Of a stretch of 64,000 nt of DNA, positions 8,190-16,121 are shown piece after piece. The stretch comes from Hyphomicrobiales bacterium. Lineage in GTDB: Bacteria; Pseudomonadota; Alphaproteobacteria; Rhizobiales; Rhizobiaceae. Positions within the stretch are counted from its first letter, which is position 1. Each line of letters opens with the position of its first letter. Under the pieces are notes generated by a model that worked only from the letters and a program-made list of their open reading frames with translations, ran no database searches and was not told where the DNA came from. Position numbers and translations under genes: made by a program. The stretch is from the NCBI GenBank assembly GCA_900468535.1, contig UBTY01000014.1, forward strand, positions 1-64,000, written 5' to 3'.

Positions 8190-8750
8190 ATGAAGTTGCG
8201 ATTTGCATTCCTGAAATGGCCGGTCAGAGTGGCCGGTGCGGCCGCGCTCCTGGTCCTTGCCCATGCGGGCATCGAACAGCTGACGGGGAATTTCCACGAA
8301 GTCATTCCAGGCGAACTCTATCGTTCGGCGCAACCAAGCGGTGCCGATATCAAGGTTTACGCCGAGAACTACGGCATAAAGACCATCGTGAACCTTCGCG
8401 ACGAGACGCGCACCGACTGGTATCGAAACGAGGAACAGGCTGCATCAGGCAACGGGATCACGCTGATCGATTTCCCGATGTCGTCGTCGAAAAACCTTCC
8501 GGTCTCCGAGGCGCAACGTCTGGCCAAGCTGATGGCGGATGCACCGAAACCTCTGCTTATTCATTGCGAACACGGCGCCAACCGCACCGGTCTGGCTTCC
8601 GCCATCTACGTCGGCGCGGTCGCCAGGCTCAGCGAAGCCTTTGCGGAATTTCAGCTCAGCCCCTACTTCGGGCACTTCTCAATTCCAGTGATCGGGCGTT
8701 ACGAAATGTACCGGTCCTGGGATGATTTCGAGGAAACGATCGGATTCTGA
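8190..8750 (+). CDS. tyrosine/dual-specificity phosphatase-like protein
   Basis: The 186-aa protein begins at ATG 8190 (MKLRFAFLKW) with an N-terminal hydrophobic segment at ~8-27, probably a membrane anchor or signal. The P-loop HCEHGANRTG contains the C(X)5R signature, with Cys126 as nucleophile and the Arg six residues on. Upstream motifs ELYRSAQPS and IKTIVNLRDE are typical of bacterial DSP-like phosphatases of the tyrosine-phosphatase fold. The substrate could be a phosphoprotein or a small phosphorylated molecule. An in-frame TTG two codons earlier is a less likely start. Confidence 0.85.
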   Translation: MKLRFAFLKWPVRVAGAAALLVLAHAGIEQLTGNFHEVIPGELYRSAQPSGADIKVYAENYGIKTIVNLRDETRTDWYRNEEQAASGNGITLIDFPMSSSKNLPVSEAQRLAKLMADAPKPLLIHCEHGANRTGLASAIYVGAVARLSEAFAEFQLSPYFGHFSIPVIGRYEMYRSWDDFEETIGF

Positions 8751-8769
8751 CACCGCTGATGAAGCTATT

Positions 8770-8789
8770 GGCAGGCCGGCGAGCCTGCC
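8770..8789. terminator. hairpin between convergent genes
   Basis: GGCAGGC (8770-8776) pairs with GCCTGCC (8783-8789) around a six-base loop, between the phosphatase-like gene and the convergent 52-aa gene. No T-run follows on either strand, so strength is uncertain. Confidence 0.4.
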
Positions 8790-8804
8790 GCACGATGGCC
8801 TCGC

Positions 8805-8963
8805 TCAGGAAGCAGGAGCCCTGGGGGCTTCGCGACGCGAGGTCGCGGAATAACTGATCTCAATCCTGCCGGTGTCGGGTTGGGCTTCACGAGCCGCCCG
8901 AATTGCCTGCCATTCGTTCTCATGCTTTTCATAGATGTCGTGCGGTACTGGAACTGCTTTCAT
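8805..8963 (-). CDS. small hypothetical protein, 52 aa
   Basis: This frame runs from ATG 8963 to TGA ending at 8805, with ACGGGA about six bases upstream of the start. The product begins MKAVPVPHDIYEKHENEWQA and continues IRAAREAQPDTGRIEISY, a soluble charged peptide ending in an Ala/Pro/Arg tail. No domain is recognised. Its support is the ribosome site, the placement between a hairpin and the next minus-strand small gene, and plausible protein-like composition. Confidence 0.5.
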   Translation of the reverse strand: MKAVPVPHDIYEKHENEWQAIRAAREAQPDTGRIEISYSATSRREAPRAPAS

Positions 8964-9002
8964 CGTTTTCCCGTGATTTTGAGCGGATGGATATCAAGGA
9001 GA

Positions 9003-9245
9003 TCAGCGGCGCGGCTTTGCGATCGTCGAGTCGTCATTTGCGGCAGGCGTCGGTCCACCCTGCGAGAGGTCGCCGCCGGTGACATGCGCTGGCACACGTA
9101 CGCCCTGGAAAACCCCGTTCGGAAGCGTCAGGTCGACATGATGCGGCGGCAGAACTTGCGCTTTTTTCATGCGGTTCGGACGCGCCCGCTTCATGCGGTC
9201 GGACTTTTCGGTGCGCTTGTCAGGAGTATGGGTCGGGGGATGCAT
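9003..9245 (-). CDS. small basic protein behind an EcfG-type promoter, 80 aa
   Basis: ATG 9245 is preceded by AGGAGG at 9252-9257 with six bases of spacing. The upstream in-frame ATG at 9263 would place that Shine-Dalgarno inside the gene. The protein (MHPPTHTPDKRTEKSDRMKR...) is Pro/His/Lys/Arg-rich in the first half and contains VLPPHHVDLTLPNGVFQGVRV. It has no signal peptide or membrane helix and no known domain. The promoter at 9291-9315 matches the general stress sigma factor EcfG consensus, so expression in stationary phase or stress is predicted. Confidence 0.65.
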   Translation of the reverse strand: MHPPTHTPDKRTEKSDRMKRARPNRMKKAQVLPPHHVDLTLPNGVFQGVRVPAHVTGGDLSQGGPTPAANDDSTIAKPRR

Positions 9246-9290
9246 CGTCGGCCTCCTCTTCATGTCACATAGTGATGCTTGACGGGGACT

Positions 9291-9315
9291 AACGACGGGG
9301 ACGGCGGATGGTTCC
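9291..9315 (-). promoter_or_regulatory. EcfG (general stress response) promoter
   Basis: On the minus strand GGAAC (9315-9311) and CGTT (9294-9291) are separated by exactly 16 bases, matching the alphaproteobacterial EcfG consensus GGAAC-N16/17-CGTT. It lies 46-70 bp upstream of the 80-aa gene start. Confidence 0.65.
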
Positions 9316-9380
9316 AAAAAAACGCGTGACACGCAGCGATGATCTTGACTGGCGCGCGGAGTTCACTACCTTCGCTTTAT

Positions 9381-9509
9381 CCCACGGCCTCGGACATCGG
9401 CCGATGGGTCAACCTGGTGCCGGGCCCCTCTGGCGAGAGTTTTTACGGCGCTCTCGTGATGTCGGTACCGCCTGCAGCTTTAGCCGGCGGATTTTTCATC
9501 GATGAAAAA
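9381..9509 (+). promoter_or_regulatory. structured mRNA leader with terminator/antiterminator-like hairpins upstream of DUF475 gene
   Basis: Between the divergent 80-aa gene and ATG 9606 lie 360 bases with a series of hairpins on the plus strand. Stem A pairs CCCA-CGGCC (9381-9389) with GGCCG-A-TGGG (9399-9408). Stem B pairs CGAGAG (9434-9439) with CTCTCG (9451-9456). Stem C pairs CCGCC (9468-9472) with GGCGG (9486-9490) and is followed by ATTTTT, like an intrinsic terminator. That T-run is also half of a perfect 18-bp palindrome (9492-9509) with GATGAAAAA, which could compete with termination. TerC-like genes are often controlled by metal-sensing leaders. I could not match this one to the yybP-ykoY manganese riboswitch core. 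Confidence 0.5.
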
Positions 9510-9605
9510 GCTCACCATGCCTCATGCGCATGCCCGTTGTGGTATGCCGCATTTCGTTCGCTTATCCACCTTCTCCAATATCGTCTCCAGCTGCGAGGTG
9601 CGTCC

Positions 9606-10697
9606 ATGACCGCCCCCGCCAAGCAGAAATCGACCCTCAGCTACTTCACCTGGTCCTTCATCGTCACGGCTGTCGGCCTGGCGCTGGGTGCGGCCCTCGG
9701 CTGGCAGACCACGGGCACGCTCGGCGGCATGGCAACCGTCTTCTTCATTTGTACCGTGCTCGCGGTGCTGGAGATCTCGCTCTCCTTCGATAACGCCATC
9801 GTCAATGCCAACAAGCTGAAAGAGATGACGCCGGTCTGGCAACATCGCTTCCTGACCTGGGGCATCGTCATTGCCGTCTTCGGCATGCGTATCGTCTTCC
9901 CGCTTGCGATCGTCGCGATCGCGGCCCAGATCGGCCCGTGGGAAGCCCTGGTGCTTGCCGCCCGCGAGCCAGCCGAATACGCCCGCATCATGAACGACGC
10001 GCATCTCCCGATCGCGGCCTTCGGCGGCACCTTCCTGATGATGGTTGGCCTCAACTACTTCTTCAATCATGAGAAGGATGTTCACTGGATCGCTGGGCTC
10101 GAGAAACTCATGGCCCGGTCGGCCACGATCAAGGGGATCGAGATCGCTTTCGTGCTCGCCCTTGTCCTGGTGTTCTCCTCGTTCCTCGGTGAGGAAGAAG
10201 CCACGACCTTCGTGCATTGCGCGATCTACGGCCTTCTGACCTTCCTCGCAGTCGAGGTGATCGGCGGCCTGCTCGATGCCTCGCAGCAGACGATGAGCGC
10301 TGCCGCCAAGGGCGGTCTCGGCGCCTTCATCTATCTCGAAGTGCTGGACGCCAGCTTCTCGTTCGACGGTGTCATCGGTGCGTTCGCGCTGACACAGAAC
10401 CTCTTCGTCATCGCCATCGGCCTCGGCATCGGCGCCATGTATGTGCGCTCGATGACGATCATGCTCGTCGAGAAGGGGACGCTTGCGGAGTATCGCTATC
10501 TGGAACACGGCGCCTTCTACGCGATCCTGATCCTCTCCGTGATCATGTACGTGCAGACGATGTTCCACATTCCGGAGGTCATCACCGGCCTTGGCGGCGC
10601 GACGCTGATCGGCATCTCGCTCTGGTCGTCGATCCGCTACAACAGGAAGGAACGGGCCGAAGAGCACGCCGAGGCCCGCAAGGAACTGCACGCCTGA
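9606..10697 (+). CDS. DUF475 / TerC-like integral membrane protein
   Basis: The 363-aa protein starts at ATG 9606 with GAGGTG upstream. The frame stays open 5' of this, but that sequence looks like structured leader. It has about nine transmembrane helices. The family signature is two acidic intramembrane motifs, ISLSFDNAIVNANKL near residue 60 and ASFSFDGVIGAFALT near residue 250, resembling the metal-binding acidic pairs of TerC/MntP-type transporters. The C-terminal tail is charged (RYNRKERAEEHAEARKE). DUF475 proteins are linked with tellurium-resistance and metal-export loci. A divalent-metal efflux role in the inner membrane is an inference. A strong terminator follows. Confidence 0.85.
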   Translation: MTAPAKQKSTLSYFTWSFIVTAVGLALGAALGWQTTGTLGGMATVFFICTVLAVLEISLSFDNAIVNANKLKEMTPVWQHRFLTWGIVIAVFGMRIVFPLAIVAIAAQIGPWEALVLAAREPAEYARIMNDAHLPIAAFGGTFLMMVGLNYFFNHEKDVHWIAGLEKLMARSATIKGIEIAFVLALVLVFSSFLGEEEATTFVHCAIYGLLTFLAVEVIGGLLDASQQTMSAAAKGGLGAFIYLEVLDASFSFDGVIGAFALTQNLFVIAIGLGIGAMYVRSMTIMLVEKGTLAEYRYLEHGAFYAILILSVIMYVQTMFHIPEVITGLGGATLIGISLWSSIRYNRKERAEEHAEARKELHA

Positions 10698-10745
10698 CAT
10701 CGGCAGGCCGCATCAATCGATGCGGCTTCCCCCGACAAAAAATAA

Positions 10746-10776
10746 AGCCCGCGACCATCCGGTTGCGGGCTGTTTC
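10746..10776 (+). terminator. rho-independent terminator
   Basis: AGCCCGC and GCGGGCT pair (10746-10771) and are followed by GTTTCG, downstream of the DUF475 gene. A-rich sequence precedes the stem, so it may also serve the convergent small gene. Confidence 0.75.
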
Positions 10777-10815
10777 GTATCCGGCGATCGCTGACCGCCA
10801 AGAGCGCCGAAGCGT

Positions 10816-10983
10816 TTAGTGATTGATTCTGCCGAACATGCTCGGATCGATACCGAGTTCGCGCAGATCGCGATTCTTCGGGCGGCGGCCGCTTTCTATG
10901 GTGGCGCTGACGGCATTCGCAGCACCGATCATCGCGAAGGCGCGACCAAGGAAACCGTCGCGAATGGACTTACGGAAGGACAT
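10816..10983 (-). CDS. DUF1127-like small protein, 55 aa
   Basis: ATG 10983 follows an A/G-rich GAGAAAG ribosome site. The product begins MSFRKSIRDGFLGRAFAMIG and ends with RRPKNRDLRELGIDPSMFGRI. The last part matches the C-terminal R-x-L-x-x-LGID/DIGLS pattern of DUF1127 (YjiS-like) proteins, short basic proteins common in alphaproteobacteria. Some members affect phosphate metabolism, RNA turnover or stress traits; the role of this one is unknown. It converges on the DUF475 terminator. Confidence 0.65.
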   Translation of the reverse strand: MSFRKSIRDGFLGRAFAMIGAANAVSATIESGRRPKNRDLRELGIDPSMFGRINH

Positions 10984-11195
10984 TTTCTTTCTCGCTTTGC
11001 TTTATAATTGACCGCTTACATATGAGCTTTCGCAATGGTTGCGACAAGCGGTGGAAATTCAGCCCTGCCATGCAAGAACAAGCGATCGGCCGCAAAGCCG
11101 ATCACGCCCTTCGTCCGATTGGATGAAGAGGAAATCCCGATGGGCGGTGATAGATTAGAGAAAGGCGGCCACAGAGAGCATTCGAGGAGACTGAG

Positions 11196-11402
11196 ATGGA
11201 AAGGCTGGTAGTCAGATCGAGAAAGGTTGCCGAGCTTCAATATTACGAGGCGAAGCGAAGCCTGACCATCATTTATCACAGTGGAAAATCACGGCCACTC
11301 GGCGGCATCGACCGCAACATGGTGCTGAAGCTGATCTCGCAGCTCGCGCGCAAGAATGCCGCGTTCATGGCTTGCCTGTCGGAGATCGCCATCGTTCTCT
11401 AG
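11196..11402 (+). CDS. small protein with KTSC-like features, 68 aa
   Basis: ATG 11196 follows GAGGAG with six bases of spacing. The sequence (MERLVVRSRKVAELQYYEAK, then LTIIYHSGKSRPLGG) has the strand pattern of KTSC-like domains, where a strand with a Tyr is followed by a short hairpin. The canonical lysine-tRNA-synthetase-associated motif is incomplete, so the family link is tentative. A strong terminator follows at 11430, which indicates a single-gene transcript. Confidence 0.6.
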   Translation: MERLVVRSRKVAELQYYEAKRSLTIIYHSGKSRPLGGIDRNMVLKLISQLARKNAAFMACLSEIAIVL

Positions 11403-11429
11403 ACGCCTCCTGCAGCAACCGACCTCCCG

Positions 11430-11458
11430 GGCCGCCCAATTTGTATTGGCGGCCTTTT
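11430..11458 (+). terminator. rho-independent terminator
   Basis: GGCCGCC-AAT and ATT-GGCGGCC pair across 11430-11454 and are followed by TTTT. It ends the 68-aa gene. Confidence 0.8.
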
Positions 11459-11479
11459 CGTATTTACGGCCCGGAAATG

Positions 11480-11505
11480 AAAAGGCCGGCGATGTCTCGC
11501 CGGCC
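11480..11505 (-). terminator. rho-independent terminator of tctCBA
   Basis: The perfect 9-bp stem GGCCGGCGA / TCGCCGGCC (11484-11505) with a four-base loop is followed by TTTTC on the minus strand, 32 bp beyond the tctA stop. Confidence 0.85.
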
Positions 11506-11536
11506 GCAATTGAGGGGTTCGGGCAGTCTTTTTCTT

Positions 11537-13054
11537 TTAATCCTCGTTCGCCGCCAGCTGCGACAGAACCTCACCGCGCCCACGCAGGCGCAGGATCAGC
11601 GGGATGATGAAGGCGGCGGCCGCGACGATCAAAAGGCCGGCCGCGATCGGCGACATGACCAGCGTCGAGACGTCGCCCTGGCTGATCGCAAGTGCACGGC
11701 GCAGCTGCTGCTCGGCGAGCGGACCAAGGATGAGGCCGACGACCGCGGGGGCGATCGGATAACCGAACAGCCGCATGATGTAGCCAAGCACACCGAAGGC
11801 GAGGAGCATTCCGAGTTCGAACACCGACGGGTTGGCACCGATCGTGCCGAGCGTCGCGAACAGCAGAATGCCGGCATAGAGCCACGGCTTCGGGATCGTC
11901 AGCAGCCGCACCCAGAGACCGATCAGCGGCAGGTTGAGCACCAGGAGCATCGCATTGGCGATCAGCAGGCTGGCGATCAGCCCCCAGACGATCTGCGGGT
12001 TGTTCGCAAACAACAGCGGACCGGGCTGCAGACCGTATTGCTGGAAGCCCGCGAGCATGATCGCCGCCGTCGCCGTGGTCGGCAGGCCGAGCGTCAGCAA
12101 CGGCACCAGCGTGCCGGCCGCCGAGGCATTGTTCGCGGCCTCCGGCCCGGCAACGCCTTCAATCGCCCCGTGACCGAATTCCTCGGGGTTCTTCGCCAGA
12201 CGCTTCTCCGTTGCATAAGACAGGAACGTGCCGATTTCAGCACCGCCGGCCGGCATCGCGCCGATCGGGAAACCGATCAACGTACCGCGCAACCATGCCT
12301 TCCACGAGCGGCCCCAATCCTGCGCCGTCATCCAGAGCGAGCCTTTGACGGCCTCGACCTTCTCCTCAATGCTGTTGCCCTGGGCGGCAATGTAAAGCGT
12401 CTCCCCGATCGCAAACATGGCAACGGCAAGCGTCGTTACCTCGACGCCATCGAGCAGATCGGGAACGCCGAAGGAAAGGCGCGCCTGTCCCGTCTGCTGG
12501 TCGATGCCGACCATGGCGAGCGCAAAGCCGATGAAGAGCGACGTCAGACCGCGCAGCGCGGAATCCCCGAAGGCCGACGAGACGGTCACGAAGGCGAGCA
12601 CCATCAGCGCGAAATATTCACGCGGACCGAACACCAGCGCCAGCTTGACGATATAGGGAGCGATAAAGGCAAGGCCGAGCGTGGCAATCAGGCCGGCGAC
12701 AAACGAGCCGATCGCCGCTGTCGCCAGCGCCGGCCCGCCGCGCCCGGCTCGGGCCATCTTGTTGCCCTCCAGTGCCGTGACGATCGAGGCGCTTTCACCC
12801 GGCGTGTTGAGCAAAATGGAGGTGGTCGAGCCACCATACATGCCGCCATAATAGATGCCGGCAAACATGATCAGCGAACCGGCTGGATCGAGCTTGTAGG
12901 TGACAGGCAGAAGAAGCGCCACGGTCAGCGCCGGGCCGATCCCCGGCAGTACGCCAACCGCGGTGCCGAGCGTGACGCCGACGAGCGCATACATCAGGTT
13001 CATCGGCTGCATGGCGACCATGATGCCCTGGAAGAGGAATTCGAAGGTGCTCAT
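11537..13054 (-). CDS. tctA: tripartite tricarboxylate transporter, large permease TctA
   Basis: The 505-aa protein ([17 protein letters not shown]) begins at ATG 13054; a TTG three codons earlier is the alternative. It has about eleven transmembrane helices and the TctA signature [20 protein letters not shown] near residue 30, with a second conserved glycine-rich repeat ([19 protein letters not shown]) near residue 265. Length fits the family (~500 aa). It forms the main inner-membrane channel of the Na+- or H+-coupled TTT uptake system with TctB and the binding protein TctC. It is the last gene of tctCBA and starts 12 bp after tctB. Confidence 0.93.
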   Translation of the reverse strand: MSTFEFLFQGIMVAMQPMNLMYALVGVTLGTAVGVLPGIGPALTVALLLPVTYKLDPAGSLIMFAGIYYGGMYGGSTTSILLNTPGESASIVTALEGNKMARAGRGGPALATAAIGSFVAGLIATLGLAFIAPYIVKLALVFGPREYFALMVLAFVTVSSAFGDSALRGLTSLFIGFALAMVGIDQQTGQARLSFGVPDLLDGVEVTTLAVAMFAIGETLYIAAQGNSIEEKVEAVKGSLWMTAQDWGRSWKAWLRGTLIGFPIGAMPAGGAEIGTFLSYATEKRLAKNPEEFGHGAIEGVAGPEAANNASAAGTLVPLLTLGLPTTATAAIMLAGFQQYGLQPGPLLFANNPQIVWGLIASLLIANAMLLVLNLPLIGLWVRLLTIPKPWLYAGILLFATLGTIGANPSVFELGMLLAFGVLGYIMRLFGYPIAPAVVGLILGPLAEQQLRRALAISQGDVSTLVMSPIAAGLLIVAAAAFIIPLILRLRGRGEVLSQLAANED

Positions 13055-13065
13055 CGCATCCAATC

Positions 13066-13557
13066 CTAGAAGAAGATGTGTTCGAACGGCCCGGCAGGCA
13101 GGGTCAGCTGCAGGAGCTTCGCGAAGATCACCCAGACGACGAAGCTGAAGACGATGCCCGCAGGGATCGTGATCCAGAGCTTGCGGCGCCCGAAGCCGGC
13201 GGCCGTGAAGGCAAACAGAACGCCTGTCGCGATCGAGAAGCCTGCCGTCTTGAGAAGCAGCATCTGCGCGGCAAGGCCGGCGACGATCCAGACCACCGGC
13301 GCGACCTCCTGATGCTCGCGCTCGGGAAACTCGCCGCGCCAGGCCTCGAAGATCGTCCAGATGCCGAGACCGATCAGCCCGAAGGCGACGACCTTGGGCG
13401 CGGTTGCCGGACCGATGCGGTCATATTGAGCGATGACGCGCATATGCGAGGCATCCCAGAGCATGACGGCGGCAACGGCGAAAAGACAGATGGCAATGGT
13501 GAGCGCCGCCCAATCAGGGCGGCGCTTCGTTGCCAAGGGTTCGTTACCCTTGCTCAT
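13066..13557 (-). CDS. tctB: tripartite tricarboxylate transporter, small permease TctB
   Basis: The 163-aa protein has four predicted transmembrane helices (first ~17-35) and conserved features of the TctB family, such as [12 protein letters not shown] in the cytoplasmic loop. TctB is the poorly conserved small membrane subunit that is always encoded with TctA. Its ATG at 13557 overlaps the tctC stop in an ATGA junction, so translation is likely coupled. Confidence 0.9.
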   Translation of the reverse strand: MSKGNEPLATKRRPDWAALTIAICLFAVAAVMLWDASHMRVIAQYDRIGPATAPKVVAFGLIGLGIWTIFEAWRGEFPEREHQEVAPVVWIVAGLAAQMLLLKTAGFSIATGVLFAFTAAGFGRRKLWITIPAGIVFSFVVWVIFAKLLQLTLPAGPFEHIFF

Positions 13558-14498
13558 TGAACAAGTCCGATCTCTTTGAGGATACCTTCGGTGGCCGAAA
13601 CATCCTTCTCGAGCTGCGCCTTGAAGGCGTCGCCGGCGAGGTATGTGTTGGCCCAGCCCTTGGTCTTCAGGATCTCCTGCCAGCCTTCGGACTTCGAAAG
13701 CTTGTCGAAATCGGCGGTGATCTGCGCCGTCTGCTCGGCCGAGAGACCGGGAGCGGCGGCAACCATGCGCCAGTTTTCAACGGCGACATCGAGGCCGGAT
13801 TCCTTCAGCGTCGGGGCGTCAACGCCGTCGATACGCTTTTCGCTCGAAACGGCCAGAAGCCGCAGCTGACCGGCCTTAACCTGCGATTCGAACTCGCCGT
13901 AGCCGGAAATGCCCGCAGTCACCTGCCCTCCGAGAATGGCGGCCAGCGCCTCGCCGCCGCCGGAGAAGGCGACATAATTGATCTTCGTCGGATCGACACT
14001 GGCAGCCTTGGCAATCAGGCCGACCGCGATGTGATCGGTACCGCCGGCCGAACCGCCACCCCAGGACACCGAGCCCGGATCCTGCTTCAGCTTGGCCACG
14101 AGATCGGCGATCGTCTTGATGTCGGACGCAGCCGGCACGACGATCGCCTCATACTCGCCGGTAAGGCGGGCGATCGGCGTGACATCCTTCAGCGTGACCG
14201 GCGACTGGTTGGTCAGGATGGCGCCGACCATGACGTAGCCGCCGACGATCAGTGCATTCGGGTTGCCATTGTTCTGGCCGGTGAACTGCGCGAGACCGAT
14301 GGTGCCGCCGGCGCCCGGAACGTTCTGGACCTGAACGTTGCCCGAGATCCCTTCCTTCTGCATGACGGTCTGCAGCGAACGAGCTGTCTGGTCCCAGCCG
14401 CCGCCGGGTGCGGCCGGCGCCATGATCGTATAGTCCGCAGCGTATGCGGGCAGCGCGACGGCAGCCGCGAAAATGGTTGCAAGAAGAGTATGCTTCAC
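13554..14498 (-). CDS. tctC: tripartite tricarboxylate transporter, periplasmic binding protein TctC (Bug family)
   Basis: The start is GTG 14498, with AAGGAGG eight bases upstream; a longer in-frame opening to 14660 lacks a ribosome site. The 314-aa protein has a signal peptide ending PAYA|ADY. It carries the Bug-family N-terminal ligand loop (IMAPAAPGGGWDQTARSLQ) and the second loop VPGAGGTIGLAQFTG, which contact the carboxylate groups of the ligand. Bug proteins bind citrate, tricarballylate, dicarboxylates or aromatic acids; the ligand here cannot be told from sequence. It is the first gene of tctCBA. Confidence 0.93.
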   Translation of the reverse strand: MKHTLLATIFAAAVALPAYAADYTIMAPAAPGGGWDQTARSLQTVMQKEGISGNVQVQNVPGAGGTIGLAQFTGQNNGNPNALIVGGYVMVGAILTNQSPVTLKDVTPIARLTGEYEAIVVPAASDIKTIADLVAKLKQDPGSVSWGGGSAGGTDHIAVGLIAKAASVDPTKINYVAFSGGGEALAAILGGQVTAGISGYGEFESQVKAGQLRLLAVSSEKRIDGVDAPTLKESGLDVAVENWRMVAAAPGLSAEQTAQITADFDKLSKSEGWQEILKTKGWANTYLAGDAFKAQLEKDVSATEGILKEIGLVQ

Positions 14499-14667
14499 GA
14501 GTGTGTCCTCCTTCGGCGCGACTGAGAAACCGCGCATTGTTCTCGATGGAATCGGGAAGGACACAGCAGACGGACTCCGAGGTCCGGTATGGCTGGCAGG
14601 CTCCTCCCGAAACTTCACCTGTCCGCCTCCACGGAGCTGAAGTTCTGGAGAGACGACCACAACAAGC

Positions 14668-14683
14668 TGTCATTTAGCTGACA
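14668..14683. promoter_or_regulatory. TGTCA-N6-TGACA inverted repeat, candidate operator
   Basis: TGTCA (14668-14672) and TGACA (14679-14683) form a 16-bp inverted repeat in the 305-bp region between tctC and the 62-aa gene. It is about 170 bp upstream of tctC and 74 bp upstream of the EcfG-type promoter. The spacing suits a dimeric repressor; no regulator gene is adjacent. Besides this and the promoter, I see nothing else in the region. Confidence 0.3.
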
Positions 14684-14756
14684 TCGCCACGGACATCGGT
14701 CACAAAGACACCTTTTCGCCGCAATTACACCTCGCGCGGAAAAGTTCCGATCGGGT

Positions 14757-14781
14757 GGAACAACGCGATCTCTCGCGCGTT
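14757..14781 (+). promoter_or_regulatory. EcfG (general stress response) promoter
   Basis: GGAAC (14757-14761) and CGTT (14778-14781) are separated by 16 bases, a full match to the alphaproteobacterial EcfG consensus. It sits 23-47 bp upstream of the 62-aa gene, which gives a short leader containing the GGAGG ribosome site. Confidence 0.7.
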
Positions 14782-14803
14782 TTGACCCAGGGAGGATTGC
14801 GCC

Positions 14804-14992
14804 ATGAGTTCTCACATCGATGCCACCAAGATCGAAAACGACAGCTTGCGCCAGGTCTGGAGCGTGAGCGAGTTCGCGCGCCGCCATCGTCTCGATGCGG
14901 ACGAAGAGAAACGGCTCACCGCGCTTTTCGGATCGTTTGCGACCAAGCAGGAACTGCTGGCAAACGCCCAGCGACCCTGCCAATTCCGCTAA
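14804..14992 (+). CDS. small stress-type protein of unknown function, 62 aa
   Basis: ATG 14804 is preceded by GGGAGG with good spacing and by an EcfG-type promoter. The protein (MSSHIDATKIENDSLRQVWS...) has a short helical region VSEFARRHRLDADEEKRLTA followed by LFGSFATKQELLANAQR. This resembles a conserved small-protein family of rhizobia with no assigned function. The central helix pair looks like a compact helix-turn-helix-like fold but is too short to call. It converges on the solute-binding-protein gene 12 bp downstream. Membership in the general stress regulon is inferred from the promoter. Confidence 0.7.
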   Translation: MSSHIDATKIENDSLRQVWSVSEFARRHRLDADEEKRLTALFGSFATKQELLANAQRPCQFR

Positions 14993-15004
14993 GTCGGCCA
15001 ACCA

Positions 15005-16096
15005 CTATTGCGTGCGAAGCACTTCGTTCCAGTGGGCGATTAGCCGCGCGCGCTTCACCTGGTCGAGATAGACCATCAGCCCAGGGCTTACTGGCACGGG
15101 CCTTAGCTGCGCGCCTAGAAGTTCCTGCATTGTGTTGGCGGTATTCTCGCCGGCAACCTCGGGGCTGACAGCCGGGATCTGCAGTTCCCGCGCCATGATC
15201 GTCTGTCCCTCCTTCGACATGAAGAAGGAGAGATATCTGCGTCCGAGTTCCGGGTTCGAGGCCGCCTGCGGCACCAGGCCGATCCGAGACATCACCACCG
15301 TATAGTCCTTCGGCAGCACGATCCCGACCTCGGGATGGCGCTTGGCCCAGTCGGCGGCATAGGAACCGAGAATATTGTAGCCGAGCACGAAGCGACCGTC
15401 CGACACGCGCTCGAGAATGGCCGAGCTCGTCGAATAGAGCTTTACGCCCGCCGCCCCCATTGCTCCGATCACGGACCAGATATCGCCGAACTGCTCCTGG
15501 TCGCGCGCCATGAACAGGAAGCCGACGCCGGAGCGCTCGATATCATACGTGCCGATCCGCCCGTGCACGGCATCGCCCTTGCGCTTGAGATAATCGACGA
15601 ACTCCGCCCGCGTGCTCGGCGGCGGTTCATCGACGAAGCTCGGCTTGTGATAGACAAAGACGGCGGGCTCGAACGTCAGCGCATAGGCGGTGTTGCGCCA
15701 GTTGGCCCATTTCGGCCAGAGCCCGCTCATCGGCAGATTGCTGACCTGGGCATAGCCGTCGTTGGAGAGCTTGACCTGCAGGTCCATGGCCGACGAAAAC
15801 GCGAAATCCGCCGTCGGCTTGCCCGCATCCGTTTCACGCACGATCCGGTCGTAGATTTCTCCTGTCAGCATATCCTCGTAGCGCACTGCGACGTCGGGAT
15901 TGGCCTGCTGAAAACCCTGGATCATCGGCTGCGCCAAAGGTTCGTCCAGCGATGAATAGACGACCAGCACAGGTGCGCCCTCATTCCCCGATACGGCCGG
16001 ATAGAAAACCGGATCCGCGGCGGCAAAGCCCGGCCACAGCATCAGCAACAGAATGAACGCTCTCCTCATGCATCGACAATGCATCAGGCGCGGCAT
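15005..16096 (-). CDS. periplasmic ABC-type solute-binding protein (iron/thiamine-binding-like family)
   Basis: The 363-aa frame opens at ATG 16096. The signal peptide (MRRAFILLLMLWPGFAAADP) begins at the in-frame ATG 16069, which is an equally likely start since neither has a strong ribosome site. The mature protein has a type II binding-protein fold (LVVYSSLDEPLAQPMIQGFQ, then DFAFSSAMDLQVKLSNDGYA), similar to FbpA/AfuA-like proteins. No permease or ATPase gene is adjacent. In other proteobacteria such orphan binding proteins accompany sensor kinases with a 2CSK_N sensor domain, and such a two-component system lies at 19363-21419. A ligand-sensing role is therefore possible. Confidence 0.8.
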   Translation of the reverse strand: MPRLMHCRCMRRAFILLLMLWPGFAAADPVFYPAVSGNEGAPVLVVYSSLDEPLAQPMIQGFQQANPDVAVRYEDMLTGEIYDRIVRETDAGKPTADFAFSSAMDLQVKLSNDGYAQVSNLPMSGLWPKWANWRNTAYALTFEPAVFVYHKPSFVDEPPPSTRAEFVDYLKRKGDAVHGRIGTYDIERSGVGFLFMARDQEQFGDIWSVIGAMGAAGVKLYSTSSAILERVSDGRFVLGYNILGSYAADWAKRHPEVGIVLPKDYTVVMSRIGLVPQAASNPELGRRYLSFFMSKEGQTIMARELQIPAVSPEVAGENTANTMQELLGAQLRPVPVSPGLMVYLDQVKRARLIAHWNEVLRTQ

Positions 16097-16121
16097 AGGT
16101 GCAAGAAAGCCTCGGCCCGCC

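Noticed and set aside
9340..9510. yybP-ykoY manganese riboswitch
   Set aside because: The structured leader is in the right place, but I could not find the conserved loop sequences of that class; it is reported as an unassigned leader.
9339..9605. N-terminal extension of the DUF475 protein
   Set aside because: The frame is open but it coincides with the hairpin-rich leader, and the family N-terminus fits ATG 9606.
11372..13069. Long plus-strand open frame antisense to tctA
   Set aside because: It is rich in Arg, Gln, Asp and His with no hydrophobic core, while the minus strand encodes TctA with expected motifs.
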